A stretch of 53,844 nt of DNA, taken from assembly GCA_017501885.1 (NCBI GenBank), contig JAFVWA010000200.1, forward strand, positions 1 to 53,844. Reading direction: 5' to 3'. This document shows, piece after piece, positions 1 through 7,607 of the stretch; position 1 is the stretch's first letter; the number at the start of each line of letters is the position of its first letter. The DNA comes from Clostridia bacterium. GTDB lineage: Bacteria > Bacillota > Clostridia > Christensenellales > Borkfalkiaceae. Below the pieces are notes generated by a model, which was given only the letters and a program-made list of their open reading frames with translations, was not told the DNA's origin and ran no database searches. Both the position numbers and the translations under genes were made by a program.

Positions 1-77
1 AACACAGAAGTTAAGCTCACCAGCGCCGACAATACTTGACTGGAGACGGTCCGGGAAGATAGGTAGTTGCTGCATCC
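1..77 (+). rRNA. 5S ribosomal RNA, 3' part
   Basis: The window opens inside a 5S rRNA. The GAAGTTAAGCTC segment near position 8 and the closing GGTAGTTGCTGC near 62-73 are typical of the loop B/C region and the 3' strand of helix I. The 5' part lies outside the window. It presumably ends an rRNA operon, since a strong terminator follows at once. The exact 3' end is estimated. Confidence 0.85.
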
Positions 78-85
78 AAACAAAG

Positions 86-113
86 AAGAACCATCAAAAG
101 ATGGTTCTTTTTT
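86..113 (+). terminator. Intrinsic terminator after 5S rRNA
   Basis: A ten-base-pair stem (86-95 with 100-109), an AAAA loop and a run of T residues form a canonical intrinsic terminator directly behind the 5S gene. Confidence 0.85.
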
Positions 114-116
114 GTT

Positions 117-289
117 GCAGCAACTACCGTTTCCCGTCCCGACAACCGCTATCGCTATTGTGTCCGGGAAAGAGTCGCCCCCGCTTTATCTAAGATTTTT
201 ATCAACAACTTTTTAAATACTGTTTGCATGGTAACTGCTTGCCACTATGCGACATTTTGCTTCGCAAAACAGGAGTTGCTGCATCCAAA
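117..289 (+). repeat. Palindromic element re-copying the 5S rRNA 3' end
   Basis: Positions 117-128 are an exact inverted copy of 5S positions 62-73. Positions 274-289 are an exact 16-base direct copy of 65-80, including the bases beyond the mature 5S. Between them lie a hairpin around 130-171 and the small hairpin TTTTGCTTCGCAAAA at 255-269. The arrangement (RNA tail, terminator, inverted copy, hairpin spacer, direct copy, terminator) recurs behind tRNA-Asn, tRNA-Leu and tRNA-Lys(CTT) in this window. No open reading frame was recognised here. Confidence 0.6.
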
Positions 290-291
290 AG

Positions 292-318
292 AGAAACCAC
301 TCAAACGAGTGGTTTTTG
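292..318 (+). terminator. Second terminator, after the 5S tail copy
   Basis: A nine-base-pair stem (294-302 with 307-315) with an AAAC loop and T-rich tail follows the direct copy of the 5S tail, just as the first terminator follows the real 5S end. It also lies at the 3' side of the minus-strand transporter gene ending at 325. Confidence 0.7.
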
Positions 319-324
319 GGTTTG

Positions 325-1455
325 TTAGATGCAATATTCTACTGTTATTATTGGGCAGTATTTGGGATTTATCGTTTGCAAAACTTGTTCTAAGTGATTT
401 ATTATTTGTTCCTTTGACATTTTAGTTTCGTAGGGAATTGCCACGTCAAATAGGACGTTTGTTCTTCGTTCGCCACATACTAATCTAAAATCGTGAATTG
501 AAAAGGCTGAATTTAAGTTTTGCACGGCATTTACAATTTTGTCTTTTAACTCATTAACTTCTTCATTATCCGTAACTATGGGGTCTAAATGCCCGGTTAG
601 AATAATGTTTGTGGTGGTGGCAAACTCTCTTTCAATATCGTCGACGAGTTCGTGAGAGATAAGCACGTCTTTATTAGCGTCAACTTCAATGTGTGCGCTC
701 GCAAAATACTTGTTTGGTCCGTAGCAGTATACCGAAAGGTCGTGAACGTCTAAAACTCCGTCGTGAGCTAAAATCTTGTTTTTAATGTCCGCAAGCATTT
801 GCGAATCAGGTGCTTGTCCAATGAGCTTAGAAAAAATTTCTTTTAGTATTCCAACGGCAGACCAACCTATAAATAGTGAAACTAAAATTCCCACGTAACC
901 GTCTATATTGACGTCAAAGAATTTTCCTATAACAAAACAAACGGCAACGACAAAAGTAGAAATGCAGTCGGTTAAACAGTCAACAGCGCTTGCTTTAAGT
1001 ATAGAAGAATCAATTTTTTGTGCAGTTGATTTGTAGTAAACAAACAAGCATAACTTTGCTATAACTGATAAAAGAAGTGCGAACAAAACCCAGTAAGAGA
1101 ATACCGTTTTGGTGGGGGTAATGATTTTTTCAACACTCTCTTTTGCCGTGCTAAACGCCACGAGAAGCACCAAAAACGCTACGATTAAAGAGCATACGTA
1201 TTCAATGCGTTCATGCCCGAAAGGGTGTTCTTTGTCAGCAGGGCGAGCAGAAAGTTTAAAGGAAATAGCCGAAATGGTGCTGTTTCCGCAGTCGGTCAAG
1301 TTGTTAAGTCCGTCTGCAAGCACGCTAATCACACCGAAAATCGCGCCGACAGCGATTTTGCAACCTGCCAAAATCAAGTTGGCGAAAATTCCCACAAAAC
1401 TTGCGACTTTGCCTTTAAGTGTTCTTTTATCCGCATTGTTTTTTTGTATAGACAT
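325..1455 (-). CDS. Cation diffusion facilitator family transporter
   Basis: A 376-residue inner-membrane transporter of the cation diffusion facilitator family, which exports divalent metals such as zinc, manganese or iron in exchange for protons. The N-terminal half has about six membrane segments. The metal-site motif of helix II is visible as D48, N52 and D55 (LADGLNNLTDC), and a second aspartate pair occurs in the SAVDCLTDC segment near residue 160. The C-terminal half is the cytoplasmic ferredoxin-like dimerisation domain, with an extended tail after residue 290. The start ATG is preceded by an AGGAG-type site. The substrate cannot be read from the sequence. The gene is monocistronic and has its own promoter. 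Confidence 0.93.
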   Translation of the reverse strand: MSIQKNNADKRTLKGKVASFVGIFANLILAGCKIAVGAIFGVISVLADGLNNLTDCGNSTISAISFKLSARPADKEHPFGHERIEYVCSLIVAFLVLLVAFSTAKESVEKIITPTKTVFSYWVLFALLLSVIAKLCLFVYYKSTAQKIDSSILKASAVDCLTDCISTFVVAVCFVIGKFFDVNIDGYVGILVSLFIGWSAVGILKEIFSKLIGQAPDSQMLADIKNKILAHDGVLDVHDLSVYCYGPNKYFASAHIEVDANKDVLISHELVDDIEREFATTTNIILTGHLDPIVTDNEEVNELKDKIVNAVQNLNSAFSIHDFRLVCGERRTNVLFDVAIPYETKMSKEQIINHLEQVLQTINPKYCPIITVEYCI

Positions 1456-1485
1456 AATATACTCCTAACAAAAAATTACTTAATA

Positions 1486-1513
1486 ATTATAACACGGTTA
1501 ATGCAAAAATCAA
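1486..1513 (-). promoter_or_regulatory. Promoter of the cation efflux gene
   Basis: On the minus strand a TTGATT -35 (1508-1513) is separated by 16 bases from a consensus TATAAT -10 (1486-1491), about 30 bases upstream of the start codon. Confidence 0.6.
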
Positions 1514-1624
1514 ACGGAAAATAAAAAATACGTGAAGAAAAAACAAAAGAGAAAGCAAGAGATGATGAATAAATGATTTTTATTAAAAAGTAGAAATTAA
1601 AATTAAAAATGTTGTTAAAAATGG

Positions 1625-1653
1625 TTGACATAATCAATTAAAAAACATATAAT
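1625..1653 (+). promoter_or_regulatory. Promoter of tRNA-Asn
   Basis: Perfect sigma-A boxes: TTGACA at 1625-1630, a 17-base spacer, TATAAT at 1648-1653. Transcription should start about 14 bases upstream of the mature tRNA. Confidence 0.85.
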
Positions 1654-1673
1654 AATAAAGCATTTGAGAATAT

Positions 1674-1749
1674 TGCCCCTTAGCTCAGTCGGTAGAGCAT
1701 TCGGCTGTTAACCGAAGTGTCGTCAGTTCGAGTCTGTCAGGGGCAGCCA
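1674..1749 (+). tRNA. tRNA-Asn (anticodon GTT)
   Basis: A complete cloverleaf with encoded CCA (1747-1749). The acceptor stem pairs 1674-1680 with 1739-1745, the discriminator is G and the anticodon GTT is at 1707-1709. It has its own consensus promoter and terminator, so it is a single-gene unit. Confidence 0.97.
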
Positions 1750-1750
1750 A

Positions 1751-1786
1751 AAAGAAAGAACACCAAACACGGTGTTCTTTCTTTTT
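1751..1786 (+). terminator. Terminator of tRNA-Asn
   Basis: A 14-base-pair stem (1751-1764 with 1771-1784) whose 3' arm ends in a T tract, immediately after the CCA end. Confidence 0.85.
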
Positions 1787-1803
1787 GTTTGTTCTTGCCA
1801 ATT

Positions 1804-1890
1804 GACGAGAACTGACGTTCGTCCGTCATATGATGGGCAGTCTTTGATGGGCAAGGACTCCGTAGCGAAGCGTAGGAGCGTCTGTCAGGG
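1804..1890 (+). repeat. Palindromic element re-copying the tRNA-Asn T-arm
   Basis: Positions 1804-1817 are an inverted copy (12 of 14 bases) of the tRNA T-arm at 1721-1734. Positions 1880-1890 are an exact 11-base direct copy of 1732-1742. Between them is an imperfect hairpin with a GCGAAGC core (1858-1878). The layout equals that of the elements behind 5S and tRNA-Leu, but the copies are more decayed. Beyond it, up to the promoter at 2014, I see nothing else recognisable. Confidence 0.5.
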
Positions 1891-2013
1891 AATTGCTCCA
1901 AGACATTCTTTCGCCCCGTGAGTGTCGTCAGTTTAATTTAGTTTTTTAGTTTTGAGCTAAAAGAATGCCTTTTCTAATAACATACAATAACATAAAATAA
2001 CACAAAAAAACAT

Positions 2014-2042
2014 TTGACATTTAACTTTTTTTATTGTATAAT
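2014..2042 (+). promoter_or_regulatory. Promoter of the three-gene operon at 2061-3700
   Basis: TTGACA at 2014-2019, a 17-base spacer and TATAAT at 2037-2042 match the sigma-A consensus exactly. This puts the transcription start near 2049, essentially at the ribosome binding site of the first gene. Confidence 0.85.
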
Positions 2043-2060
2043 ATAATCAAGGAGGTTGAA

Positions 2061-2558
2061 ATGAATTATAACGAACTAATTTTAGATATGTTAAATCGCA
2101 TAGTGAAACTTGAAAAAGAAGTTGAGTTATTAAAAAAAGGAATAGAGCCTAGAATAAAAGAGAGAGGAGCTTCTGTTGGACAGGAAATAATTATTGAAGA
2201 ACGTCCTATACAAAGGGATAAAACAAGATATATGTTTAACGGGAATATTTATTTAAAAAACAAACTTGTTTTAGCTATTATTAATGACTATATTTCAAAA
2301 AATCAAGATATAACATGTGATAAATTAAAAGCTGTTTTTGATAAATCTTTGCAAGGGTCAATAGGTGTTGTAGAAAACGAAATTATTGCAAAACAACGTA
2401 AGGATTATCAAATTAGGTTTTTTGCAAAAGAGGATGAGATCTTGCGATTAGTTGATGGAAATATGTTTGTGTGTTCACAATGGGGGATTTTGAACATATC
2501 AAATTTTATTAGAAGGGCAGAACAACTAGGATATCAAATTGAACAAATTATAAGATAA
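2061..2558 (+). CDS. Uncharacterised coiled-coil protein (operon gene 1)
   Basis: A 165-residue protein I do not recognise. Residues 1-30 have a leucine/isoleucine heptad pattern suggesting a short N-terminal coiled coil for oligomerisation. A basic linker follows, then a compact alpha/beta C-terminal domain ending in a conserved-looking segment (CSQWGILNISNF). An in-frame TTG lies at 2034, inside the -10 box, so it cannot be the start. The ATG at 2061 has an ideal AAGGAGG site (2049-2055). There is no signal peptide or membrane segment, so it should be cytosolic. It is the first gene of a tight operon with a DUF4268-like gene and a zinc-ribbon gene. Confidence 0.75.
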   Translation: MNYNELILDMLNRIVKLEKEVELLKKGIEPRIKERGASVGQEIIIEERPIQRDKTRYMFNGNIYLKNKLVLAIINDYISKNQDITCDKLKAVFDKSLQGSIGVVENEIIAKQRKDYQIRFFAKEDEILRLVDGNMFVCSQWGILNISNFIRRAEQLGYQIEQIIR

Positions 2559-2580
2559 TAAAAATAAGGAGAGATAATTA

Positions 2581-3041
2581 TGAGAATTAATGTTAAAGAA
2601 GAACAAAGAAAATTTTGGAAAATCTTTGAGGAGAAATTGATAGAAAATGGTGAACCTTTTTCTATCTTGTACGAAAAGGGTGGCGAAGTGACCAATTGGG
2701 GCGTAATTGATAAAAAACAAAGCTTTGTGGATAATGCTTTGTCTGTAGATTTTTTAGTTAGGGAACAAAAGTTAAGAATTAACATTTACATACGCAATGA
2801 TTTAGAGTTGTTTGAGAAATTTGAAAGGAATAGAAAAGAAATTGAATCGATGATTAGCGTGCCATTAAAATGGATTATTGGTGTTAGAAACAGCAACACT
2901 AGAAGAATAGCTTATGAGATTCCAATTGAAACAGGATATTATTCACATTATGACGAAGTTATTGATAGTGTGTTGCCTGTTGTCGTGGAAATGAAAAAAG
3001 TGTGTGATATATATGCTAAACATAAGTTTTTTGATTTTTAA
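2581..3041 (+). CDS. DUF4268-like protein (operon gene 2)
   Basis: A 152- to 153-residue cytosolic protein. The middle (LRINIYIRNDLELFEKF, then a stretch on contacts with a parental sequence, PLKWIIGVRNSNTRRI) resembles the DUF4268 domain. That domain is found alone or attached to restriction-like nucleases and DNA-binding modules. Here it stands alone, without a visible PD-(D/E)XK active site. The gene starts 22 bases after gene 1, with a GGAGAG site just upstream. I assign the family from sequence pattern only. A biochemical role is unknown. Confidence 0.7.
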
Positions 3042-3058
3042 TAAGTAAGGTAAAAATA

Positions 3059-3700
3059 ATGAGCACATTCATGGAAATAAAAGTAAAGTGCAGTGTTTGT
3101 GGGAAAAAGTCAGAACAATCATTTCTAACTTCTACAAATCAATTTGGTTCACCAGATTTAGATTTTCGGCCAGCGCAAATGGCTCGAAGTACTATGCTTA
3201 TGTGGCTTCAAGAATGCCCGAATTGTGGTTTTGTTGCAAAAAAACTAAGTGACAAAACAAAAATAACAAAAGAATTTTTGTTGGATAAACAATATCTTTA
3301 TTGCGATAATAGAAATTTTATTTCTGAACTTGCGGAGATGTTTTATAGACATTATCTAATTAGTATTTTCAACAATGAAAATGAAGCCGCATTTTATTCG
3401 CTTTTGCATGCCGCATGGGCTAGTGATGATTCAGAAGATAATGATAATGCTATTTACTGTAGAAAAAAAGCAATAATACAGTTGTCAAAATTTGTTGATG
3501 AGGAAAAAAAAGAAGAGTTAATGGTAGTTTGTGCTGACCTTTTGCGTAGGTCGGGGCAATTCGATTTACTTGTCACTGAATATCAAGGGAAAAATTTTTC
3601 GAGTGAGTTATTTAATAAAATAATAACTTTCCAAATAGAAAAAGCAAAAGAAAAAGATACTACTTGTTATACTATTAATGATATTTTTGTTAGTTTTTAA
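3059..3700 (+). CDS. Zinc-ribbon / TPR-like protein (operon gene 3)
   Basis: A 213-residue protein with two CxxC pairs (C11-C14 and C53-C56) spaced like a zinc ribbon, followed by an all-helical region (residues 85-200) resembling tetratricopeptide-type helices. The layout recalls DUF2225-type proteins, with a zinc knuckle and then a helical repeat. It begins 17 bases after gene 2 and shares its promoter. A strong terminator follows. The protein is probably cytosolic and scaffold-like. I do not know its function. Confidence 0.7.
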   Translation: MSTFMEIKVKCSVCGKKSEQSFLTSTNQFGSPDLDFRPAQMARSTMLMWLQECPNCGFVAKKLSDKTKITKEFLLDKQYLYCDNRNFISELAEMFYRHYLISIFNNENEAAFYSLLHAAWASDDSEDNDNAIYCRKKAIIQLSKFVDEEKKEELMVVCADLLRRSGQFDLLVTEYQGKNFSSELFNKIITFQIEKAKEKDTTCYTINDIFVSF

Positions 3701-3728
3701 AATAGAGGGGATTTGACTTTTTTAAAAA

Positions 3729-3764
3729 CAAAAACACCAACCAAACGGTTGGTGTTTTTGTTTT
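3729..3764 (+). terminator. Terminator of the three-gene operon
   Basis: A 13-base-pair stem (3730-3742 with 3747-3759), AAAC loop and T tract, about 30 bases beyond the last stop codon. Confidence 0.85.
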
Positions 3765-3830
3765 GGGTTGTTCTTTGAACAACTCTCGAACTGAAAGTAA
3801 GATCTATTTAGCCGTCTGTTTAGTTTATTT

Positions 3831-3865
3831 CCCCACTTGAAATCCTTTCAAGTGGGGTATTTTTA
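3831..3865 (+). terminator. Second strong hairpin, terminator-like
   Basis: A perfect 12-base-pair stem (3831-3842 with 3846-3857), TCC loop and a T-rich tail. No gene lies between it and the terminator at 3729, so it is either a backup terminator or the end of a lost transcript. Confidence 0.55.
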
Positions 3866-3933
3866 TAAATATAGTGCATTGTTAGAACAATTATGCTACA
3901 ATATGACTATACAAAATGCCTTTAGGAGTTTTT

Positions 3934-4995
3934 ATGCAAAATAGTTTTGGTGAGTTTTTTAAATTAAAACGTCAAGAAAAAAATTTAACGCAAAAAGAAT
4001 TGGCAAAAATGTTATTCGTATCTGAGTCTGCGATAAGCAAATGGGAAAAAGACGTTGCACGCCCTGACGTAATGATGCTACCTAAACTATCCGAGATTTT
4101 GGGAGTAACCGAGCATGAATTAATCATGGCGTGTGTCGACGATAAAAGCAGGGAAGAAAAAGCTCAAGCAAAAAAATGGCGCACTTTTTCATTTTCTTGG
4201 AGTTTGTTCTTTTATATCGCATACGGGGTAGCGCTTATTCCATGCTTTATTTGCAATTTGGCAATACAAAAAACTCTTTCGTGGTTTTGGATAGTGTTGT
4301 CTGCGCTACTTCTTGCATTTACGTTTACTAATCTACCTAAACTCATAAGAAAACACAAACTAATTTTAATTCCCCTATCAATGTATTTAGCATTGGTTTT
4401 ATTGTTGGGAGTGTGCTGTATTTACGTTAAAGGTAATTGGTTTTTTATCCCAACACTTTCTATCTTGCTTGGTTTGGTTATTATCTTTTGTCCTATCTAT
4501 ATTGCAAAATATCCCATTTTTAGTAAAATTAAAAAGTTTAATGATTTTATTTCAGTAGGCATTGACTTTGTATTACTCAACGTATTGCTAATAGTAATCA
4601 ACGCATACACCATAATAAACGGATATGAAAACGGTTGGTGGTATGTTAAAATTGCTTTGCCTATAGTATTCATTATATACGTAGTATTAAACATACTTTT
4701 AAGCGTGAGATTTTTAAGGACTAATAAATTCCTAAAAACGGGAATAATACTGTTTTTAATCAATATTTTCGCATATACGCCACCGCTTTTTATAAGCTCA
4801 AAAAACCCAGAACTTCAGCAGGAAATAAACGACGCCAACGTTTTCAAGGCAAATTTATCGAGTTGGCAACCTAACGCACATTTGGAAAACAACGTTCACC
4901 TTATAATATGTTTAACGTTATTGTTTTTGGCAGTCGTTTTCTCAGTTGTAGGTATTGTTAGACATTTTCGCAAGGCAAACAAAAATAAACCATAA
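3934..4995 (+). CDS. XRE-family regulator with membrane domain
   Basis: A 353-residue protein. Residues 4-65 form a Cro/C1-type helix-turn-helix (KNLTQKELAKML, then SESAISKWEKD as recognition helix). The remainder carries about seven or eight hydrophobic membrane segments and a short charged C-terminus. Such membrane-tethered XRE regulators probably sense an envelope signal or a small molecule and act on nearby genes, but the target is unknown. An upstream in-frame ATG at 3916 lacks a ribosome binding site. AGGAG at 3924-3928 points to 3934. A TGCTACAAT extended -10 lies at 3894-3902. The flanking genes run in the same direction but have their own promoters. Confidence 0.85.
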   Translation: MQNSFGEFFKLKRQEKNLTQKELAKMLFVSESAISKWEKDVARPDVMMLPKLSEILGVTEHELIMACVDDKSREEKAQAKKWRTFSFSWSLFFYIAYGVALIPCFICNLAIQKTLSWFWIVLSALLLAFTFTNLPKLIRKHKLILIPLSMYLALVLLLGVCCIYVKGNWFFIPTLSILLGLVIIFCPIYIAKYPIFSKIKKFNDFISVGIDFVLLNVLLIVINAYTIINGYENGWWYVKIALPIVFIIYVVLNILLSVRFLRTNKFLKTGIILFLINIFAYTPPLFISSKNPELQQEINDANVFKANLSSWQPNAHLENNVHLIICLTLLFLAVVFSVVGIVRHFRKANKNKP

Positions 4996-5031
4996 ACAAA
5001 AACACCCGTCGAAAGAGGGGTGCTTTTGTTT
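4996..5031 (+). terminator. Terminator after the membrane XRE gene
   Basis: An imperfect hairpin: ACAAAA and CACCC on the 5' arm pair with GGGTG and TTTTGT on the 3' arm, followed by a T-rich stretch. Confidence 0.6.
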
Positions 5032-5115
5032 ATATTTATAAAAATTCGCACAACTAACAATGTTGCATTTTTTATTGTGTTTTTGTGCATTATGCTAAAT
5101 GATTTCAAAAACCTA

Positions 5116-5143
5116 TTGACAATTTTTATTTAACAGTTATTAT
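5116..5143 (+). promoter_or_regulatory. Promoter of the isomerase-HAD-acetyltransferase operon
   Basis: TTGACA at 5116-5121, a 16-base spacer and TATTAT at 5138-5143, about 40 bases upstream of the isomerase gene. Confidence 0.75.
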
Positions 5144-5181
5144 TAAACCAACAATAAAATTAATTAAAGGGAATTATCAAA

Positions 5182-6018
5182 ATGAGAAAGTCAATACAAC
5201 TTGCTTACGATGAATGGTTTGATTTGAATTGTAGTTTTGCCGCAAAGGCAGGCTTTAAGGAAGTATCGGTTATTCTTGCTGATATTTTAGATAAAACTGA
5301 AGAAGAATGGGATAGAGAAATTGACAAAATAGGCGAAGTTTTAAATAAACACGGTTTATGGTGTAGTCAGTCCCACCCTTTCTTTTACGATTTAAGAGTT
5401 TCTTCCGAAAAGACTGACGAAAGATATGAGTTTTCCATGAGACAAGCCGTTCGCGCGAGTGCAAAACTCGGTGCAGAGTGGTGTGTTTTCCATCCAAGAA
5501 CATCCATAACTTCGGGTTTTTCCGTTAAGCAAGCATTTGAAGACAACAGACGTTCTATTTCTACCTATTTAGAAGTCGCTAAAAAATACGGAACGGGTAT
5601 CGCTATAGAAAATCTTTCGATTTTTAGCGAGTTTGTTCCTATGATACTTACCTATTCTTGCGTTACCGAAAACTTAATCGAACTATGCGACAGCTTTAAG
5701 GATAAGAGCGTTGGTATTTGTTGGGACACAGGACATGCAAACCTTATGCCATACGACCAAGCGGATAGAATTCGCATGGTAGGTGAGCGTATAAAATGCA
5801 CGCACATTCACAATAACTTTGGAATAAGAGATACTCACCTTACGCCCGACCAAGGCAATATCCCTTGGGAAAAGGTTATGCACGCATTTAAGGAAGTTGG
5901 ATATAACGGTGCACTAACACTTGAAACGCATTGTCGTTACAACGAGCCTAAACTACTCGAAAACTTTACCAGATACAACTACGAATGTTTGGAGTTTTTA
6001 GATAGACTTTACAAATAA
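5182..6018 (+). CDS. Sugar phosphate isomerase/epimerase (TIM barrel)
   Basis: A 278-residue member of the xylose-isomerase-like TIM-barrel superfamily, which isomerises or epimerises ketoses or sugar phosphates with a divalent metal. The usual four metal-ligand strands can be seen: AIENLS near residue 142, CWDTGHAN near 180, HIHNN near 210 and LTLETH near 250. It is cytosolic. It heads an operon with a HAD phosphatase (38 bases on) and an AAC(3)-fold protein. That context suggests conversion of a sugar derivative rather than DNA repair by the related endonuclease IV branch. The exact substrate is unknown. A purine-rich AAGGGA site precedes the ATG. Confidence 0.85.
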   Translation: MRKSIQLAYDEWFDLNCSFAAKAGFKEVSVILADILDKTEEEWDREIDKIGEVLNKHGLWCSQSHPFFYDLRVSSEKTDERYEFSMRQAVRASAKLGAEWCVFHPRTSITSGFSVKQAFEDNRRSISTYLEVAKKYGTGIAIENLSIFSEFVPMILTYSCVTENLIELCDSFKDKSVGICWDTGHANLMPYDQADRIRMVGERIKCTHIHNNFGIRDTHLTPDQGNIPWEKVMHAFKEVGYNGALTLETHCRYNEPKLLENFTRYNYECLEFLDRLYK

Positions 6019-6056
6019 AACTTGAAAAATACAACAACTAACAAGGAGAAACAAAA

Positions 6057-6701
6057 ATGAGTAAATGTATAGTATTTGATTTAGACGGAACGATTATAGA
6101 TTCTTTTCCAGACATCTATGAAAGCTTAAACAAAGCATTAGTGCAAAGTGGCTTTGAAGCAATTTCTTTTGAGAAGTTTTTTGCAATTGCAGGCTACGGC
6201 CCAAGAAATTTGATTAAGGATTCAGTTGACGGTAAAATCGAACCACAAAAATTTGAAGAAACTGTCGCCCTTTACAACGATACGTATACTAACTGTGGAA
6301 GCCCAAAAACCGTTCTTTACGACGGAATGACTGAAGTGTTGGCAGAACTTAGACGAAGGGGATATACCCTTTGCGTTCGCACGAACAAAGCGCAAGTAAC
6401 CACCGACGGCATTGCTAACAGATTACTTAATGACAAAGTTGATTTAGTTTGGGGTAGTATTGAAGGACGCGCAATTAAACCCTTTGCAGAGTCAGTTCTT
6501 CCTATTCTTGAAATGTATGGCGCAAAACCCGAAGAAACCTTTATGGTTGGCGACATGAAAGCAGATATCGATACTGCAAACAATGCTGGAATGAAGTTTA
6601 TAGGTTGCTTATGGGGTTACGGCAAAGAAGCCGATATGAGAGCTTCGGGCGCAACCGTGTTTGCCCAAAAACCTGCAGACTTACTTGACTTAATAAAATA
6701 G
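6057..6701 (+). CDS. HAD-superfamily phosphatase
   Basis: A 214-residue haloacid-dehalogenase hydrolase of the phosphoglycolate-phosphatase-like subfamily. Motif I is DLDGT, with nucleophile D8 and acid/base D10. A helical cap follows (residues 15-85). Motif II/III is around residues 110-145, and motif IV is VGDMKADID near residue 162. It removes a phosphate from a small metabolite, probably a sugar phosphate given the isomerase directly upstream. AAGGAG lies about eight bases before the ATG. The substrate is not determined by sequence. Confidence 0.9.
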   Translation: MSKCIVFDLDGTIIDSFPDIYESLNKALVQSGFEAISFEKFFAIAGYGPRNLIKDSVDGKIEPQKFEETVALYNDTYTNCGSPKTVLYDGMTEVLAELRRRGYTLCVRTNKAQVTTDGIANRLLNDKVDLVWGSIEGRAIKPFAESVLPILEMYGAKPEETFMVGDMKADIDTANNAGMKFIGCLWGYGKEADMRASGATVFAQKPADLLDLIK

Positions 6702-6730
6702 TAGTGGTATAATATTTTTAGGATATAATT

Positions 6731-7510
6731 ATGAGTTCATTTGATATTTTAGTTAAAGATTTGCGAGATTTAGGACTTAAAAATGGTGATACCGTTATTG
6801 TCCACTCGTCATTAAAGTCTATGGGTTACGTTGAGGGCGGCGCAGACACCGTTATCGATGCGTTAATAGAAGTTGTGGGCGCTGACGGAAACGTTATGTT
6901 TCCTGCGCTCAGTTGGACGCCTTGCACAACAACCTTAAAGTTTGACGCAAAAGAAACCCCTTCTTGCATAGGCTATATTTCAAACGTTTTTAGAAAGAGA
7001 GAAGGTGTTTTTAGAAGTCTTCACCCAACTCACTCAGTATGTGCTTTTGGTAAAAACGCAGTAGAACTTACTAAAGACCATAAGTTAGACGATACACCGG
7101 TTGGTCCAAATTCTCCATATCGCAAGATGATGGACTATAACGGCAAAATTCTTATGCTCGGTTGTGGAACTAAGCCCAACACCTTTATGCACGGCGTTGA
7201 AGAAGTTGGTGGAGCACCTTACGTTTTGGGCGCGCCCAAGACGTTTGAATTGACTGACGAAAATGGCAACGTTACTCATAAGTCTATCAAGCAACACTAT
7301 TTCCACCGTCCAGAAGGCAACCTTGTTCAGCGTTATGATAGAGCTGTGGACGTTTTAGAAAAGGGAGTTGACTACTTTGTGGGACAAGTTCACGGAGCAA
7401 CGGCATATCTTATGAATGCTAAAACGCTATGTGAAAAGGCATCTGCAAAAATGAAAACCGACCCCACGTATTTTATCGACGATCCCGACAATATTTTAAA
7501 ACTTAAATAA
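6731..7510 (+). CDS. AAC(3)-family N-acetyltransferase-like protein
   Basis: A 259-residue protein of the aminoglycoside 3-N-acetyltransferase family, an acetyl-CoA-dependent fold distinct from GNAT. Typical segments are VIVHSSLKSMG (residues 23-33), HPTHSVCAFG near 98 and LGCGTKPNTFMH near 138. The family also contains housekeeping members acting on sugar amines. Chromosomal placement behind a sugar isomerase and a phosphatase argues for an amino-sugar or glycan precursor as substrate rather than antibiotic resistance. It starts 29 bases after the HAD gene and is closed by a terminator. Confidence 0.85.
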   Translation: MSSFDILVKDLRDLGLKNGDTVIVHSSLKSMGYVEGGADTVIDALIEVVGADGNVMFPALSWTPCTTTLKFDAKETPSCIGYISNVFRKREGVFRSLHPTHSVCAFGKNAVELTKDHKLDDTPVGPNSPYRKMMDYNGKILMLGCGTKPNTFMHGVEEVGGAPYVLGAPKTFELTDENGNVTHKSIKQHYFHRPEGNLVQRYDRAVDVLEKGVDYFVGQVHGATAYLMNAKTLCEKASAKMKTDPTYFIDDPDNILKLK

Positions 7511-7515
7511 AAACA

Positions 7516-7553
7516 AAGAGTCTTTGACAAAAGTTAAAGGCTCTTTTTTATTG
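7516..7553 (+). terminator. Terminator of the isomerase-HAD-acetyltransferase operon
   Basis: AAAGAG and CTTTGAC on the 5' arm pair with GTTAAAG and CTCTTT on the 3' arm (one G-T pair) around an AAAA loop, followed by a T run. It covers the region where a longer mazG reading frame would otherwise begin. Confidence 0.75.
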
Positions 7554-7579
7554 AAATTAAAAGACGAAGGTGATATAAT
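7551..7579 (+). promoter_or_regulatory. Promoter of mazG
   Basis: TTGAAA at 7551-7556, a 17-base spacer and a TGATATAAT extended -10 (7571-7579). It begins where the preceding terminator ends and lies inside the upstream extension of the reading frame, which rules that extension out. Confidence 0.8.
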
Positions 7580-7607
7580 AGAAAAAAGTTGCTTTAAGGA
7601 TATAACC

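Noticed and set aside
2034..2060. TTG start extending operon gene 1 upstream
   Set aside because: The codon lies inside the -10 box of a perfect promoter and an ideal ribosome binding site serves the ATG at 2061.
6731..7510. AAC(3)-like gene as an antibiotic resistance determinant
   Set aside because: It is embedded in a sugar-metabolism operon with no mobile-element signs; family membership alone does not show resistance.
7524..7607. TTG start extending MazG by 28 residues
   Set aside because: This stretch is the terminator of the preceding operon and the promoter of mazG; the ATG at 7608 has its own binding site.
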